DNA of 13,610 bases from Deinococcus sp. (GTDB lineage Bacteria; Deinococcota; Deinococci; Deinococcales; Thermaceae): positions 1 to 13,610 of the forward strand of contig JAMCQK010000220.1 in NCBI GenBank assembly GCA_023382135.1, in the 5' to 3' direction. The position numbers and the translations under genes are program-made. Below the pieces are notes generated by a model. That model was not told where the DNA came from. It made no database searches and saw only the letters and a list, made by a program, of their open reading frames with translations. Positions 1-7,133 of this stretch are shown here, piece after piece. Each line of letters begins with the position of its first letter. Positions within the stretch are counted from its first letter, which is position 1.

Positions 1-1
1 T

Positions 2-634
2 GCCGGTACCGCGCAGTACAACAAGGGCGGTTTTCTGGCCGCCTTCGAAGCCTTGGCGCGCTGGAAACCCTACTTGCCGAACGGTTACCAAGCACTCGCC
101 TATCCGGACTCGCAAAACATGTTTGCGCAGGGACGTGGTGCTATCTATCCCGCCGGGTCGTGGGATATCTCCACTTTCCGCCAGATGAACCCCAAACTGG
201 ACCTCGGTGCTTTCAAGCCATACACCTTCCCTGGCAAAGGGCAGTGTGTCATCAATGACCATCCGGATATAGCCATTGGTCTCAACGCCGCCAGTAAGAA
301 CAAAGAAGCCGCGCGTACCTTCCTTAACTGGGTGTCCTCGGACGAGTTTGCCCAGCTTTACGCCAACGCGCTACCCGGCTTCTTCCCGCTGGCTAACGTT
401 AAGTACACCCTTTCGGACCCGGTGGCGCAAGAATTCGTTAACTGGCGCAAGGAATGCAAAGCCAGCTTCCGCTCGGCCTATCAGATTCTTTCCCGCAATG
501 CCAACCCCAATAACGAAAATGACCTCTGGAACGCTTCGGCGCAGGTGCTGAACGGAACCATGACACCCAAGCAAGCAGCTGATTTTGTTCAGAAGAACCT
601 GGCTTCTTGGTACGGGCCACAGAAGGGCAAATAG
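2..634 (+). CDS. ABC sugar transporter substrate-binding protein, C-terminal part (5' end outside window)
   Basis: The frame is open from the first complete codon at position 2, so the true start lies upstream; the TTG at 53 is only an internal codon. About 210 C-terminal residues are visible, roughly half of a family 1 extracellular solute-binding protein (MalE/UgpB type). Typical features are the segment MFAQGRGAIYPAGSWD, where the protein tests sugar binding near the hinge, followed by 'AIGLNAASKNKEAARTFLNW' and a C-terminal helix ending KNLASWYGPQKGK. The protein would be lipid-anchored or periplasmic and deliver a sugar or polyol to the two permeases encoded next. The following genes are on the same strand, with a palindrome in the 74-bp gap that could keep expression of this gene above that of the permeases. 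The substrate cannot be read from the sequence; the two downstream dehydrogenases suggest a sugar, sugar acid or inositol-like polyol. The family call is firm, the ligand unknown. Confidence 0.87.
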   Translation, partial: AGTAQYNKGGFLAAFEALARWKPYLPNGYQALAYPDSQNMFAQGRGAIYPAGSWDISTFRQMNPKLDLGAFKPYTFPGKGQCVINDHPDIAIGLNAASKNKEAARTFLNWVSSDEFAQLYANALPGFFPLANVKYTLSDPVAQEFVNWRKECKASFRSAYQILSRNANPNNENDLWNASAQVLNGTMTPKQAADFVQKNLASWYGPQKGK

Positions 635-647
635 GCCAACTTGCGGG

Positions 648-675
648 GTAGGGGCACGGCGCGCCGTGCCCCTAC
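648..675. repeat. perfect 28-bp palindrome, probable intercistronic hairpin
   Basis: The sequence from GTAGGGGCACGGCG is exactly self-complementary over 28 bases with no mismatch. It begins 14 bases after the binding-protein stop codon and ends 33 bases before the first permease start. In RNA it would form a very stable GC-rich hairpin. There is no following run of T, so it is not a standard intrinsic terminator. A hairpin here commonly stabilises the upstream mRNA against 3' exonucleases or partly attenuates transcription, giving more binding protein than permease. Similar GTAGGGGC/GCCCCTAC palindromes are dispersed repeats in many genomes, so a REP-like repeat is the other reading. Confidence 0.75.
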
Positions 676-708
676 ATACCGCACACATGGTGTTTTGATT
701 GGCGAGAG

Positions 709-1626
709 ATGCCTAGGCGTAAACCGTTTCCAATCCACATTGCTATTTTCCTGGCACCAGCGCTGCTGGTGTACACACTTTTCATGATCTATCCGATGTT
801 TGCCTCGCTATGGCTTTCGCTCAATAACGCTACGGCGGAAGGCAAGGACCATTTTGTGGGGCTTGCCAATTACCAGACGTTGCTCACCAACGAGCAGTGG
901 TCAAGGCCCCTGTGGAATGCGCTTGGTAATAACTTCGTCTTTTTTATTTTTCACATGTTGGTGCAGAACCCGGTAGGACTTTTTCTTGCGGTTTTGTTGG
1001 CGGGCCGGGTGCGGGGCGGCTGGGTCTACCGTACACTTATCTTCACGCCCGCCATTCTTTCGGTGGTGCTGATTGGTTTTTCTTGGCGGATGATTTTGAG
1101 TCCGGCGTGGGGAATCTCGCATGGGCTTTTGAGCGCTATCGGGCTTGGTGGCTTGGACAAACCCTGGCTTGGGCTGGAATCTACTACTCTGCCCACGCTT
1201 TCGCTCATCTCGGTCTGGCAAAATGTGGGTATTCCCATGATGCTCTTTCTAGCCGCACTGATCCGCATACCCGACGAGTTTCTAGAAGCAGCCCGCGTGG
1301 ACGGGGCGGGAGCTTGGCGCATTTTCTGGCGAATACAGCTGCCTTTGGTTCTTCCGACTGTTGGTATCGTAGCGGTGTTAACTTTTGTGGGTAATTTCAA
1401 CGCATTTGACCTGATCTACGCTAGCCAAGGGGCATTAGCGGGTCCAAACTTTGCTGCCGATATCATGGGTACATTTTTCTACCGGACGTTTTTCGGCTTT
1501 CAACTTCAGCCGGGCAGTCCATACATGGGCGCGGCGGTGGCGGGCGTCATGCTGCTGGTGATCCTGACCGGCGTACTTATTTATCTCTTTGGTTGGCAGC
1601 GGCGCTTGCAGAATATCGAGTACTAG
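709..1626 (+). CDS. ABC sugar transporter permease, MalF/UgpA type
   Basis: A 305-residue integral membrane protein of the binding-protein-dependent transport inner membrane family, usual length for the first permease of a carbohydrate (CUT1) importer. The N terminus is basic and is followed by a hydrophobic segment at about residues 9-30. Further membrane segments follow around 74-98, 108-130, 163-185, 215-235 and 275-295, giving the usual six. The cytoplasmic EAA loop that docks onto the ATPase is at about residues 193-212 and reads EAARVDGAGAWR followed by a Leu-Pro pair. The start is the ATG at 709, with GAGAG just upstream as a weak ribosome-binding site. The gene ends 2 bases before the second permease starts, so the pair is translationally coupled. 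Together they form the heterodimeric channel for the substrate delivered by the upstream binding protein. The family is certain, the substrate unknown. Confidence 0.93.
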   Translation: MPRRKPFPIHIAIFLAPALLVYTLFMIYPMFASLWLSLNNATAEGKDHFVGLANYQTLLTNEQWSRPLWNALGNNFVFFIFHMLVQNPVGLFLAVLLAGRVRGGWVYRTLIFTPAILSVVLIGFSWRMILSPAWGISHGLLSAIGLGGLDKPWLGLESTTLPTLSLISVWQNVGIPMMLFLAALIRIPDEFLEAARVDGAGAWRIFWRIQLPLVLPTVGIVAVLTFVGNFNAFDLIYASQGALAGPNFAADIMGTFFYRTFFGFQLQPGSPYMGAAVAGVMLLVILTGVLIYLFGWQRRLQNIEY

Positions 1627-1628
1627 CC

Positions 1629-2462
1629 ATGAAGAACCCCTTCCGTCCACTCCAGGTTGCCGCCACGCACTTCGTGCTCATGGCCTACACGGCGCTGGCA
1701 CTATTTCCGGTTCTTCTGGTGGCGGTCAACTCGTTCAAGGACAAGCTGGTGATTTTCAGTTCACCCTATAGTTTGCCCAATGGCAAAACCTTTACGTTGG
1801 TGGGCTATCAAACGCTTGCCGAAGGAGCGCATTTTGACCGCTATTTTTTAAATAGCCTTGTTGTGGCCCTGGGATCCATTTTTCTAATCCTGTTTGTCAG
1901 CTCGCTGGCCTCGTTTGCGCTTTCCGAATACACCTTCAAACTCAACACCTTCCTCAGCCTTTTTCTTGCGGTGGGGATCATGGTTCCTATTCGGTTAGGC
2001 ACAGTGGGAATTTTGGAGCTGGCCAAACAACTGCATCTTATTGACACGCTGTGGATACTTATTTTGGTTTACACCGCGCAAGGCATACCGCTGGCTGTTT
2101 TTGTGCTCACGCAGTTCATGCGCCAAGTACCCAGGGACCTAAAAGACGCCGCGCGTATTGACGGGGCGGGTGAGTACCGCATCTACTCGCTGATACTGCC
2201 GCTGGTGCGGCCAGCGCTGGGAACCGTGGCGGCTATTAGCATGATCCCCATTTGGAACGACCTGTGGTTCCCGCTCATTTTGGCTTCGTCGGACAAATCC
2301 AAGACCATTGTTTTGGGCGCGCAGGTTTTCCTGGGACAGTTTGTAAATGACTACAACGCGGTGCTGGCGGCGCTGACTTTGGCCATGCTCCCAGCGGTCC
2401 TCTTGTATTTGATATTCTCACAGCAGCTCATACGCGGCTTAACCAGCGGCGCGATAAGGTAG
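1629..2462 (+). CDS. ABC sugar transporter permease, MalG/UgpE type
   Basis: A 277-residue permease, second half of the CUT1 channel. I chose the ATG at 1629 rather than an in-frame TTG at 1593. The ATG start gives the normal short basic N terminus (MKNPFRPLQ) before the first membrane segment at about 12-34 and leaves a 2-base gap after the first permease, whereas the upstream start would overlap it. Membrane segments are also seen near 73-98, 108-130, 138-162, 196-218 and 245-265. The EAA loop is present at about residues 173-192, reading DAARIDGAGEYR followed by LILP, and contacts the ATPase. No ATP-binding subunit gene follows; importers of this type often share a MalK/MsmX/UgpC-like ATPase encoded elsewhere, and that is inferred here. 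The next gene begins 5 bases downstream. Confidence 0.92.
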   Translation: MKNPFRPLQVAATHFVLMAYTALALFPVLLVAVNSFKDKLVIFSSPYSLPNGKTFTLVGYQTLAEGAHFDRYFLNSLVVALGSIFLILFVSSLASFALSEYTFKLNTFLSLFLAVGIMVPIRLGTVGILELAKQLHLIDTLWILILVYTAQGIPLAVFVLTQFMRQVPRDLKDAARIDGAGEYRIYSLILPLVRPALGTVAAISMIPIWNDLWFPLILASSDKSKTIVLGAQVFLGQFVNDYNAVLAALTLAMLPAVLLYLIFSQQLIRGLTSGAIR

Positions 2463-2467
2463 AGACC

Positions 2468-3451
2468 ATGCGAGTGGGCATTGTGGGTTCCGGGACGATG
2501 GGCGAGGTTCATGCTGCGGCCTGGCGGGCTACCGAAGCCGAGCTTGTGGGTGTGTTTGCTGCGAATACCAATCAGTCTAAAGGACTGGCGGAGAAATTTG
2601 GCTGCCAGGTGCTTGGCAGTTACGCCGAGCTTTTGAAATCGGTCGATATTGTAGATATCTGCGTACCGACCTATTTACACAAGGAGATGGTCCTCGAGGC
2701 CGCCCGCTCCCAAAAGCAGGTGGTCTGCGAGAAACCTATCGCCCTCTCTATCGCCGACGGCCGCGAGATGATTGACGCCTGCAACAAAGCGGGCGTCCGC
2801 TTGTTCGTCGCCATGGTGGTGCGCTTTTTTCCGCAGTACCGGCTGGCACGGGAGCTGGTGGCCAAGGGGCAAATCGGGAATCTCGGCGTTCTCCGTCTGA
2901 AGCGCGTGGCCTATGTTCCGCAAAAACCGCTCGATAACTGGTACGCCGATGAATCGCGTTCCGGCGGGATGCTGGTGGACCTGATGATTCACGACTTTGA
3001 CTATGCCCGCTGGCTGGCGGGGCCGGTGGAGCGTGTCTACGCGCGTTCCTCGCGCACGCTTTACCCGGAACTACCAGGCGACTACGCGCAGGCCATCCTT
3101 CGTTTCAAGAGCGGGGCAATGGCGCTGGTGGAAGGCGGCTGGGTGTACCCGCCGGGTGTTTTCCGAACCGCAATAGACCTGTCTGGGACGGACGGATTGA
3201 TTGAATGGAACTCGGATGAGCCCGCGCCGGTGCGGACGCTCATGGCATCGAAAGATGGGAGTGCCTCTTCGGTGGGGCTGCCGACATCGGGACTATCGGA
3301 AGACCCTTACACCACAGAAATTCGTCATGCGTATGACTGCATCGTTACCGGCAAGCCGTTCGATGTTGCCGCGGAAGACGGCCTCGAGGCCTTACGCATC
3401 TCCTTGGCCGCGCGCGAATCTCTCTCTACCGGCAAGCCGGTGAATCTGTAA
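2468..3451 (+). CDS. Gfo/Idh/MocA-family NAD(P)-dependent oxidoreductase (first)
   Basis: A 327-residue cytoplasmic dehydrogenase. The N-terminal Rossmann fold opens with the dinucleotide-binding motif GIVGSGTMGEVHA at residues 4-16. The family signature VCEKP puts the substrate-binding lysine at residue 89 (E88-K89-P90). The C-terminal alpha/beta domain carries GGMLVDLMIHDFDY with D171, H175 and D176 at the positions usually holding the catalytic Asp/His set. Length is normal for the family, which includes inositol 2-dehydrogenases, glucose-fructose oxidoreductase and scyllo-inositol or sugar 3-dehydrogenases. The start ATG lies 5 bases after the permease stop, so it is co-transcribed with the transporter, which suggests it oxidises the imported sugar or polyol, or a phosphorylated form of it. 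The C terminus contains DGLEALR, encoded by a GGCCTCGAGGCC repeat. Precise substrate and cofactor choice cannot be assigned. Confidence 0.88.
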   Translation: MRVGIVGSGTMGEVHAAAWRATEAELVGVFAANTNQSKGLAEKFGCQVLGSYAELLKSVDIVDICVPTYLHKEMVLEAARSQKQVVCEKPIALSIADGREMIDACNKAGVRLFVAMVVRFFPQYRLARELVAKGQIGNLGVLRLKRVAYVPQKPLDNWYADESRSGGMLVDLMIHDFDYARWLAGPVERVYARSSRTLYPELPGDYAQAILRFKSGAMALVEGGWVYPPGVFRTAIDLSGTDGLIEWNSDEPAPVRTLMASKDGSASSVGLPTSGLSEDPYTTEIRHAYDCIVTGKPFDVAAEDGLEALRISLAARESLSTGKPVNL

Positions 3452-3460
3452 TTTCAGCGT

Positions 3461-4531
3461 ATGAGCGATGCTGCAGCTAACTCCCTTCGGCCAGCCACTC
3501 CGAACCGGCAGAGCCGGCTCTCACGAGCGGGCTTGAGACTCGGCATTTTGAGTTTTGCCCACCTTCACGCCGAAGGCTACCAGGCACTTCTCCGCCAGAT
3601 GCCGGGGGTGGAGCTGGTCGGCTTCTCGGACGAGGACAAAGAGCAGGGCGAACGTTTCGCTAGGCAGTGCGGCATCCGCTGGTTTTCAAAGCACCAGGAC
3701 CTGTTGAAAGAAGGTCTGGACGGGGTCATTGTCTGCTCGGAAAATGCGCGCCACCTGGAGCTTGTGCAAATGGCGGCGGAAGCAGGCTGCCACATTCTGT
3801 GCGAGAAACCGGTCGAAGCTACTTTAGACGCCGCGCTCGCGATGCGGAAAATCACCGAGCTGCACGCGGTGCGCTTTATGACCGCTTTCCCCATGCGTTT
3901 TGCACCTTCCGCCCGGGCAGTGCAGGGCATGATCCGCTCCGGCCAGCTTGGGCGGATTTATGGCGTGAATGGCGTCAACCATTCAGAGATCCCCAAGGCT
4001 CACCGCGCTTGGTTCGCAGACAAGAAGCTGGCTGGCGGCGGCGCGGTGATGGACCACACCGTGCACCTGGCAGACCTGTTACGTTGGTACTTTCAGGCCG
4101 AGGTGGAAGAAGTGTATGCCGAGGTGGACAATCTGTTTTATCCGGGCGAAGTGGACGTTGATACCGCAGGTTTAATTCTGCTCAAGATGACGAACGGCGT
4201 ACAAGCAAGCATCGATTGCAGTTGGAGCCGGCCCACCTGGTACCCGCGCTGGGGGCATTTGAAGATGGAGGTAGTGGGGGAGAAGGGGGCAGTGGTGATG
4301 GATAGCTTTTCTCAGCACGTCACGCTTTACTCGCGCGGAGCCGCCAGGAACCCGAGTTGGGTGGGTTTTGGCCCGGATGCCAACCGGGCCATGCTGGAAG
4401 AGTTTGTGGCGAGCATCCGCGAGCAACGCGAGCCTAGTGTGAACTTCAAGGACGGCCTCGAGGCCTTGCGGGTCGCCCTCACTGCTTACGAATCGGCCAC
4501 CACCCATACCCCCGTAAAACTTGAACACTAA
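3461..4531 (+). CDS. Gfo/Idh/MocA-family oxidoreductase with divergent nucleotide motif (second)
   Basis: A 356-residue member of the same superfamily as the preceding gene, 9 bases downstream. The ECH-type glycine-rich loop expected at the N terminus is replaced by LGILSFAHLHAEGY at residues 27-40, so the canonical GxGxxG is absent; a His-rich version (H34, H36) stands in its place, as in some divergent subfamilies. The CEKP signature is intact (E115-K116-P117), and GGGAVMDHTVHLADLL gives D198, H202 and D205 as candidate catalytic residues. The first 24 residues are Ser/Arg-rich and precede the fold. The start could therefore be the ATG at 3461, with only a weak ribosome site, or the TTG at 3533, which would begin just before the first strand. 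Pairs of such dehydrogenases beside a sugar importer often perform successive oxidation or epimerisation steps. The substrate is unknown, and the role of this one as oxidase or isomerase is open. Confidence 0.86.
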   Translation: MSDAAANSLRPATPNRQSRLSRAGLRLGILSFAHLHAEGYQALLRQMPGVELVGFSDEDKEQGERFARQCGIRWFSKHQDLLKEGLDGVIVCSENARHLELVQMAAEAGCHILCEKPVEATLDAALAMRKITELHAVRFMTAFPMRFAPSARAVQGMIRSGQLGRIYGVNGVNHSEIPKAHRAWFADKKLAGGGAVMDHTVHLADLLRWYFQAEVEEVYAEVDNLFYPGEVDVDTAGLILLKMTNGVQASIDCSWSRPTWYPRWGHLKMEVVGEKGAVVMDSFSQHVTLYSRGAARNPSWVGFGPDANRAMLEEFVASIREQREPSVNFKDGLEALRVALTAYESATTHTPVKLEH

Positions 4532-4694
4532 CCAGTGGCTGTCAAGACCGAAGCTGGTGGCCCCCCTACTTTTATTAGAGGCGAAGGAAGAGCGCAATAA
4601 AAATACCCGGCAAGGCGAGAGGGCCAGGCTCACGCTCTGCGCCCAACAAGTACAGATCCGGCCAGTCAACAGTGGCAAGACGCCGGCACCTCCT
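4532..4694. other. non-coding gap after the dehydrogenase cluster
   Basis: No convincing gene or strong terminator is visible. The short open frames on both strands have no recognisable content or ribosome-binding sites. The AT-rich patch near 4567-4610 does not form a hairpin followed by T residues. The recognisable eroded gene fragment begins only at about 4695. Confidence 0.5.
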
Positions 4695-4863
4695 ATGTAC
4701 GCGGAAAGAACTCTGGTCCATGTTGGATGCGAACAGCCGATCTCATAAGATTTGCCCGAGCTAGATTTGCCTGCGATCCACCCGAACCTAAACGACCCCG
4801 GGCTGGATGTCTCGAGGCCTTGCGGGCCGCCTTGCCGCGTACGAATCCCCGCCCAGTGGATAA
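4695..4863 (+). pseudogene. eroded 3' end of a Gfo/Idh/MocA oxidoreductase gene
   Basis: Read with small frameshifts, this stretch lines up with the C terminus of the dehydrogenase ending at 4531. The clearest part is 4784-4863. EP at 4784 is followed, at exactly the same spacing as in the intact gene, by LEALRAAL. If one missing G is restored near 4833, the frame continues AAYESPPSG and stops at the TAA of 4861-4863; the intact gene has LEALRVALTAYESAT. Farther upstream the match weakens: TGG at about 4715 and GATGCGAAC (Asp-Ala-Asn) at 4726 resemble the intact W...DAN segment, but indels are needed. No start codon or N-terminal domain survives. It is most likely the vestige of a third dehydrogenase gene of the cluster, or of a tandem duplicate. 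The similarity could be checked by translated comparison; the upstream limit is uncertain. Confidence 0.55.
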
Positions 4864-4927
4864 GCTGCGCGGAGAGCGCGCTGAGCGCGCCAAAAGAGCA
4901 CATCACGAGCGCTTCCGATCTCCAGAT

Positions 4928-4943
4928 GCCCCTTTATAGGGGC
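4928..4943 (+). promoter_or_regulatory. small hairpin upstream of the cupredoxin gene
   Basis: GCCCCT-TTAT-AGGGGC is a perfect 6-bp stem with a 4-base loop, 37 bases before the cupredoxin start. A second short hairpin, GCGCGC-TGA-GCGCGC, lies at 4876-4890. Neither is followed by a T run. They could end transcription from the upstream cluster weakly or sit in the 5' leader. A possible -10 hexamer TAAACT at 4959-4964 has no clear -35 partner. Confidence 0.3.
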
Positions 4944-4970
4944 TTAACGGAATTCAACTAAACTCTGGCC

Positions 4971-4974
4971 GAGG
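4971..4974 (+). promoter_or_regulatory. ribosome-binding site of the cupredoxin gene
   Basis: GAGG followed by a 6-base spacer before the ATG at 4981. It supports that start for the cupredoxin gene. Confidence 0.6.
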
Positions 4975-4980
4975 TTAGTT

Positions 4981-5412
4981 ATGAAAAAATTGAGGTCTTC
5001 TAAACCCGTTTTGCGGAAAACTACGGCTGGTTTATGGCTTGGGGGTCTTACCGTGCTGGCGCTGGCCCTGGGGCTGTTTTTGAAGCCCTATTTCCGTACC
5101 GCCCAGAGCGGCCAAGGAGCGGTGATACGCATCAGCATGGCCGGCTGGGAACCTAACACACTGTACGCAAAAGCCGGCCAGCCGATCACCGTAAACATGG
5201 TGAACCTTGACAACCAATTTCATACCGACGGTGGGGGCTGGCACAACTTCGTGGCCGAAGACCTGAGCGTGGCCGAGCGTGTTGGGCCTAACCAGAGCAA
5301 AACCTTCACCTTCACGCCGAACAAGCCCGGCGAGTTCCTTTTCTACTGTGACATCTGCTGCGGCGGTAAGGACAACCCCTTCATGCGGGGCAAGCTGGTG
5401 GTGAACGGATGA
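4981..5412 (+). CDS. membrane-anchored cupredoxin with CuA-like Cys cluster
   Basis: A 143-residue protein. A basic N terminus (MKKLRSSKPVLRK) precedes one membrane segment at about residues 16-35, which acts as an uncleaved signal anchor or signal peptide, so the rest faces the cell exterior. Residues about 46-142 are a small Greek-key cupredoxin domain resembling cytochrome oxidase subunit II or nitrous oxide reductase CuA domains. Candidate copper ligands are H81 and H88 (in FHTDGGGWHNF), C123, C126 and C127 (in YCDICCGGK) and M135. C123, C127 and G128 match the Cys-x3-Cys-Gly of CuA. The usual His four residues after the second Cys is Asp131, however, there is an extra Cys126, and Met is one residue later than usual. 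The gene overlaps the following CcdA-type gene by ATGA, so the two are made together. A role in copper binding, electron transfer or copper-site assembly at the membrane is inferred. Confidence 0.82.
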   Translation: MKKLRSSKPVLRKTTAGLWLGGLTVLALALGLFLKPYFRTAQSGQGAVIRISMAGWEPNTLYAKAGQPITVNMVNLDNQFHTDGGGWHNFVAEDLSVAERVGPNQSKTFTFTPNKPGEFLFYCDICCGGKDNPFMRGKLVVNG

Positions 5413-6230
5413 AAGCCCGCGAGGTGCTCTTTCTCGGTGGGGGAGCGCTGCTGCTGGGAGCGGCTTTTTTAGCTTCCCTGACCCCTCACGCCTTGCCCGC
5501 GCGATCCTGGCTCGAGGCCAATCCTTTGGCTGCGCTGGCCCTTACCGTTACCACCGGGTTTGCCGATGGAGTCAACCCCTGCGCCATCACCACCCTGCTT
5601 CTTTTCATCGGGGCCCTGCTGGCCACAGTGGAGCAGGCTTCCCGCCTGGGGGACGCCCGGCGGGCCCGGCTCTATGTTTGGGCGGTGGCGGGCGCGTATA
5701 TCCTTGGTATTTTTCTGCTCTACTTACTTCTCGGCGTGGGATTTATCGAGGTCTCCAGCTTGCGCGTTTTCGGCAACACCCACCTGGTCACCCGGCTGGC
5801 GGCACTCGCAGCCGTACTGATGGGGCTCTTGATGATTGCGGAGTATGTGTCTCCCCAGTTTCCAGTGCGGCTCTCGATGCCGGCGGGCCTGCATGGCCTG
5901 GCCCACCGTTGGAGCCGCAAGACCACGGTAGGTGCAGCTTTTGCGGGTGGCGTGCTGATCGGGACCTGTACTATCCCCTGCGGGGGCGGTATGTATCTGG
6001 CAATTGCCGCCCTAATCGCCGGCCTTTCCACCAAGGCCTATGCCTATGGCTTGCTTACCAGCTACAACCTAGCTTTTGTGTCGCCGCTGGTGTTGCTGGT
6101 TGCGGTAGCTGGTAGCCGGCCGGTACTCCAACAGATTAGCCGCTTGCACATCGCGCAGCGCGGCAGGGTCAAGCTTGGGCTGGGACTTTTTGTGCTGGTG
6201 GTCGGGCTGCTCGCCCTGGCCCTGGTCTAG
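5409..6230 (+). CDS. CcdA/DsbD-type membrane thiol-disulfide transporter
   Basis: A 273-residue multi-spanning membrane protein of the cytochrome c biogenesis (CcdA/DsbD transmembrane) family. The signature cysteines are present: NPCAIT with C58 at the start of the first core helix, and GTCTIPCGGG with C187 and C191 in the fourth-helix region. Such pairs pass reducing power from cytoplasmic thioredoxin across the membrane to extracytoplasmic thiols. An additional hydrophobic N-terminal segment at about residues 5-25 precedes the usual core, and six or so further membrane segments follow. The start ATG overlaps the cupredoxin TGA (ATGA), so the pair is translationally coupled. The likely partner is therefore the three-cysteine cupredoxin, whose cysteines would need to be kept reduced for copper loading. 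That partnership is inferred from position only. The alternative is general cytochrome c or oxidase maturation. Confidence 0.85.
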   Translation: MKAREVLFLGGGALLLGAAFLASLTPHALPARSWLEANPLAALALTVTTGFADGVNPCAITTLLLFIGALLATVEQASRLGDARRARLYVWAVAGAYILGIFLLYLLLGVGFIEVSSLRVFGNTHLVTRLAALAAVLMGLLMIAEYVSPQFPVRLSMPAGLHGLAHRWSRKTTVGAAFAGGVLIGTCTIPCGGGMYLAIAALIAGLSTKAYAYGLLTSYNLAFVSPLVLLVAVAGSRPVLQQISRLHIAQRGRVKLGLGLFVLVVGLLALALV

Positions 6231-6242
6231 CTGCATAAGTGG

Positions 6243-6266
6243 TGGCAGGCGGCCCACCGCCAGCTG
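6243..6266 (+). terminator. possible weak hairpin terminator after the CcdA-type gene
   Basis: GGCGG-CCCA-CCGCC (6248-6261) forms a 5-bp GC stem that can extend outward past one A-A mismatch. It lies 13 bases after the stop codon. There is no T tract, so termination would be inefficient or factor-dependent. The rest of the 167-base gap to the carbonic anhydrase shows no other gene. Confidence 0.3.
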
Positions 6267-6397
6267 TAAAGTGTATTCGTGGAAAGCGCTGTTGCCGTGC
6301 TACAGCTTGTCGCCCAATACCCTGATCCAGAGCGCTGCAAAACCGTGCAACCCAAATGCTGGGTAGTTGGCCCCCGCACGATTCGTATATCCCTTCC

Positions 6398-7051
6398 ATG
6401 GACAACTTAGCGAACCTCTTCGACAACAACCGGAAGTGGGCGGCGGGTGTCGTTGCCCGCGACCCTGGCTTCTTTGAGCGGCTTTCGCGCCAGCAAGCTC
6501 CCAATTACTTGTGGATAGGCTGCTCGGATAGCCGCGTTCCCGCCAACGAGATTGTGGGCCTTCTTCCCGGCGAGCTGTTTGTCCACCGCAACGTTGCCAA
6601 CGTGGTGGCCCACACCGACCTAAACTGCCTCTCGGTTCTTCAGTACGCCGTGGATGTGCTAAAGGTACAGCACGTGATTGTCTGCGGCCACTACGGCTGC
6701 GGGGGCGTTCAGGCAGCCTGGCAGAATACCAAACTCGGGCTTATTGACAACTGGCTCCGGCACGTTCAAGACGTTTACAAAAAGCACTCGGCCTGGCTCG
6801 AGGCCTTAGAGGGTTCTGTGGCCCTCGAGCGCATGTACGAGCTCAATGTGATGGAACAGGTGGTTAATGTTAGCCGCACCACGGTAATGCAGGATGCCTG
6901 GGAGCGCGGACAATCTGTAACCGTCCACGGCTGGATCTATGCCATTGAAGATGGTCTACTGCGCGACCTGGGTCTGCGGGTTGGCGGGGCCGCCGAGATT
7001 GAAGACTCCTATGAAGCGGTGCTTGGTGAATTGATGAGCACATCCGCGTGA
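6398..7051 (+). CDS. beta-class carbonic anhydrase
   Basis: A 217-residue cytoplasmic enzyme that interconverts CO2 and bicarbonate, feeding carboxylases and pH balance. The complete beta-class zinc site is visible: C42, D44 and R46 in CSDSR, and H98 and C101 in GHYGCGG. C42, H98 and C101 bind zinc, and D44/R46 form the catalytic dyad. Other family segments are LWIGCSDSR, GELFVHRNVAN and the C-terminal VHGWIYAIEDGLL. I start it at the ATG of 6398 (MDNLANLFDNNRKW), which matches the normal family N terminus; an in-frame start at 6356 would add 14 residues that look like untranslated DNA. No Shine-Dalgarno sequence precedes 6398, but TATATC at 6386-6391 is placed as a -10 box for a leaderless transcript, which is common in this phylum. 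The gene stands alone, 82 bases before the pabB-pabC fusion. Confidence 0.95.
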   Translation: MDNLANLFDNNRKWAAGVVARDPGFFERLSRQQAPNYLWIGCSDSRVPANEIVGLLPGELFVHRNVANVVAHTDLNCLSVLQYAVDVLKVQHVIVCGHYGCGGVQAAWQNTKLGLIDNWLRHVQDVYKKHSAWLEALEGSVALERMYELNVMEQVVNVSRTTVMQDAWERGQSVTVHGWIYAIEDGLLRDLGLRVGGAAEIEDSYEAVLGELMSTSA

Positions 7052-7133
7052 GCCGCATGCCAGCCCAAAAGAGTTGTGGCCAGGCTGCGCTATCTGGACA
7101 GGATTGAAGACCACTGTTCTTCTATGACACCCG

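Noticed and set aside
4172..4906. A 244-codon minus-strand open frame
   Set aside because: It lies largely antisense to the second dehydrogenase, has no recognisable domain, and its open length is explained by codon bias opposite a real gene.
6356..6397. Upstream extension of the carbonic anhydrase
   Set aside because: The 14 extra codons do not resemble family N termini and contain the probable leaderless -10 region.
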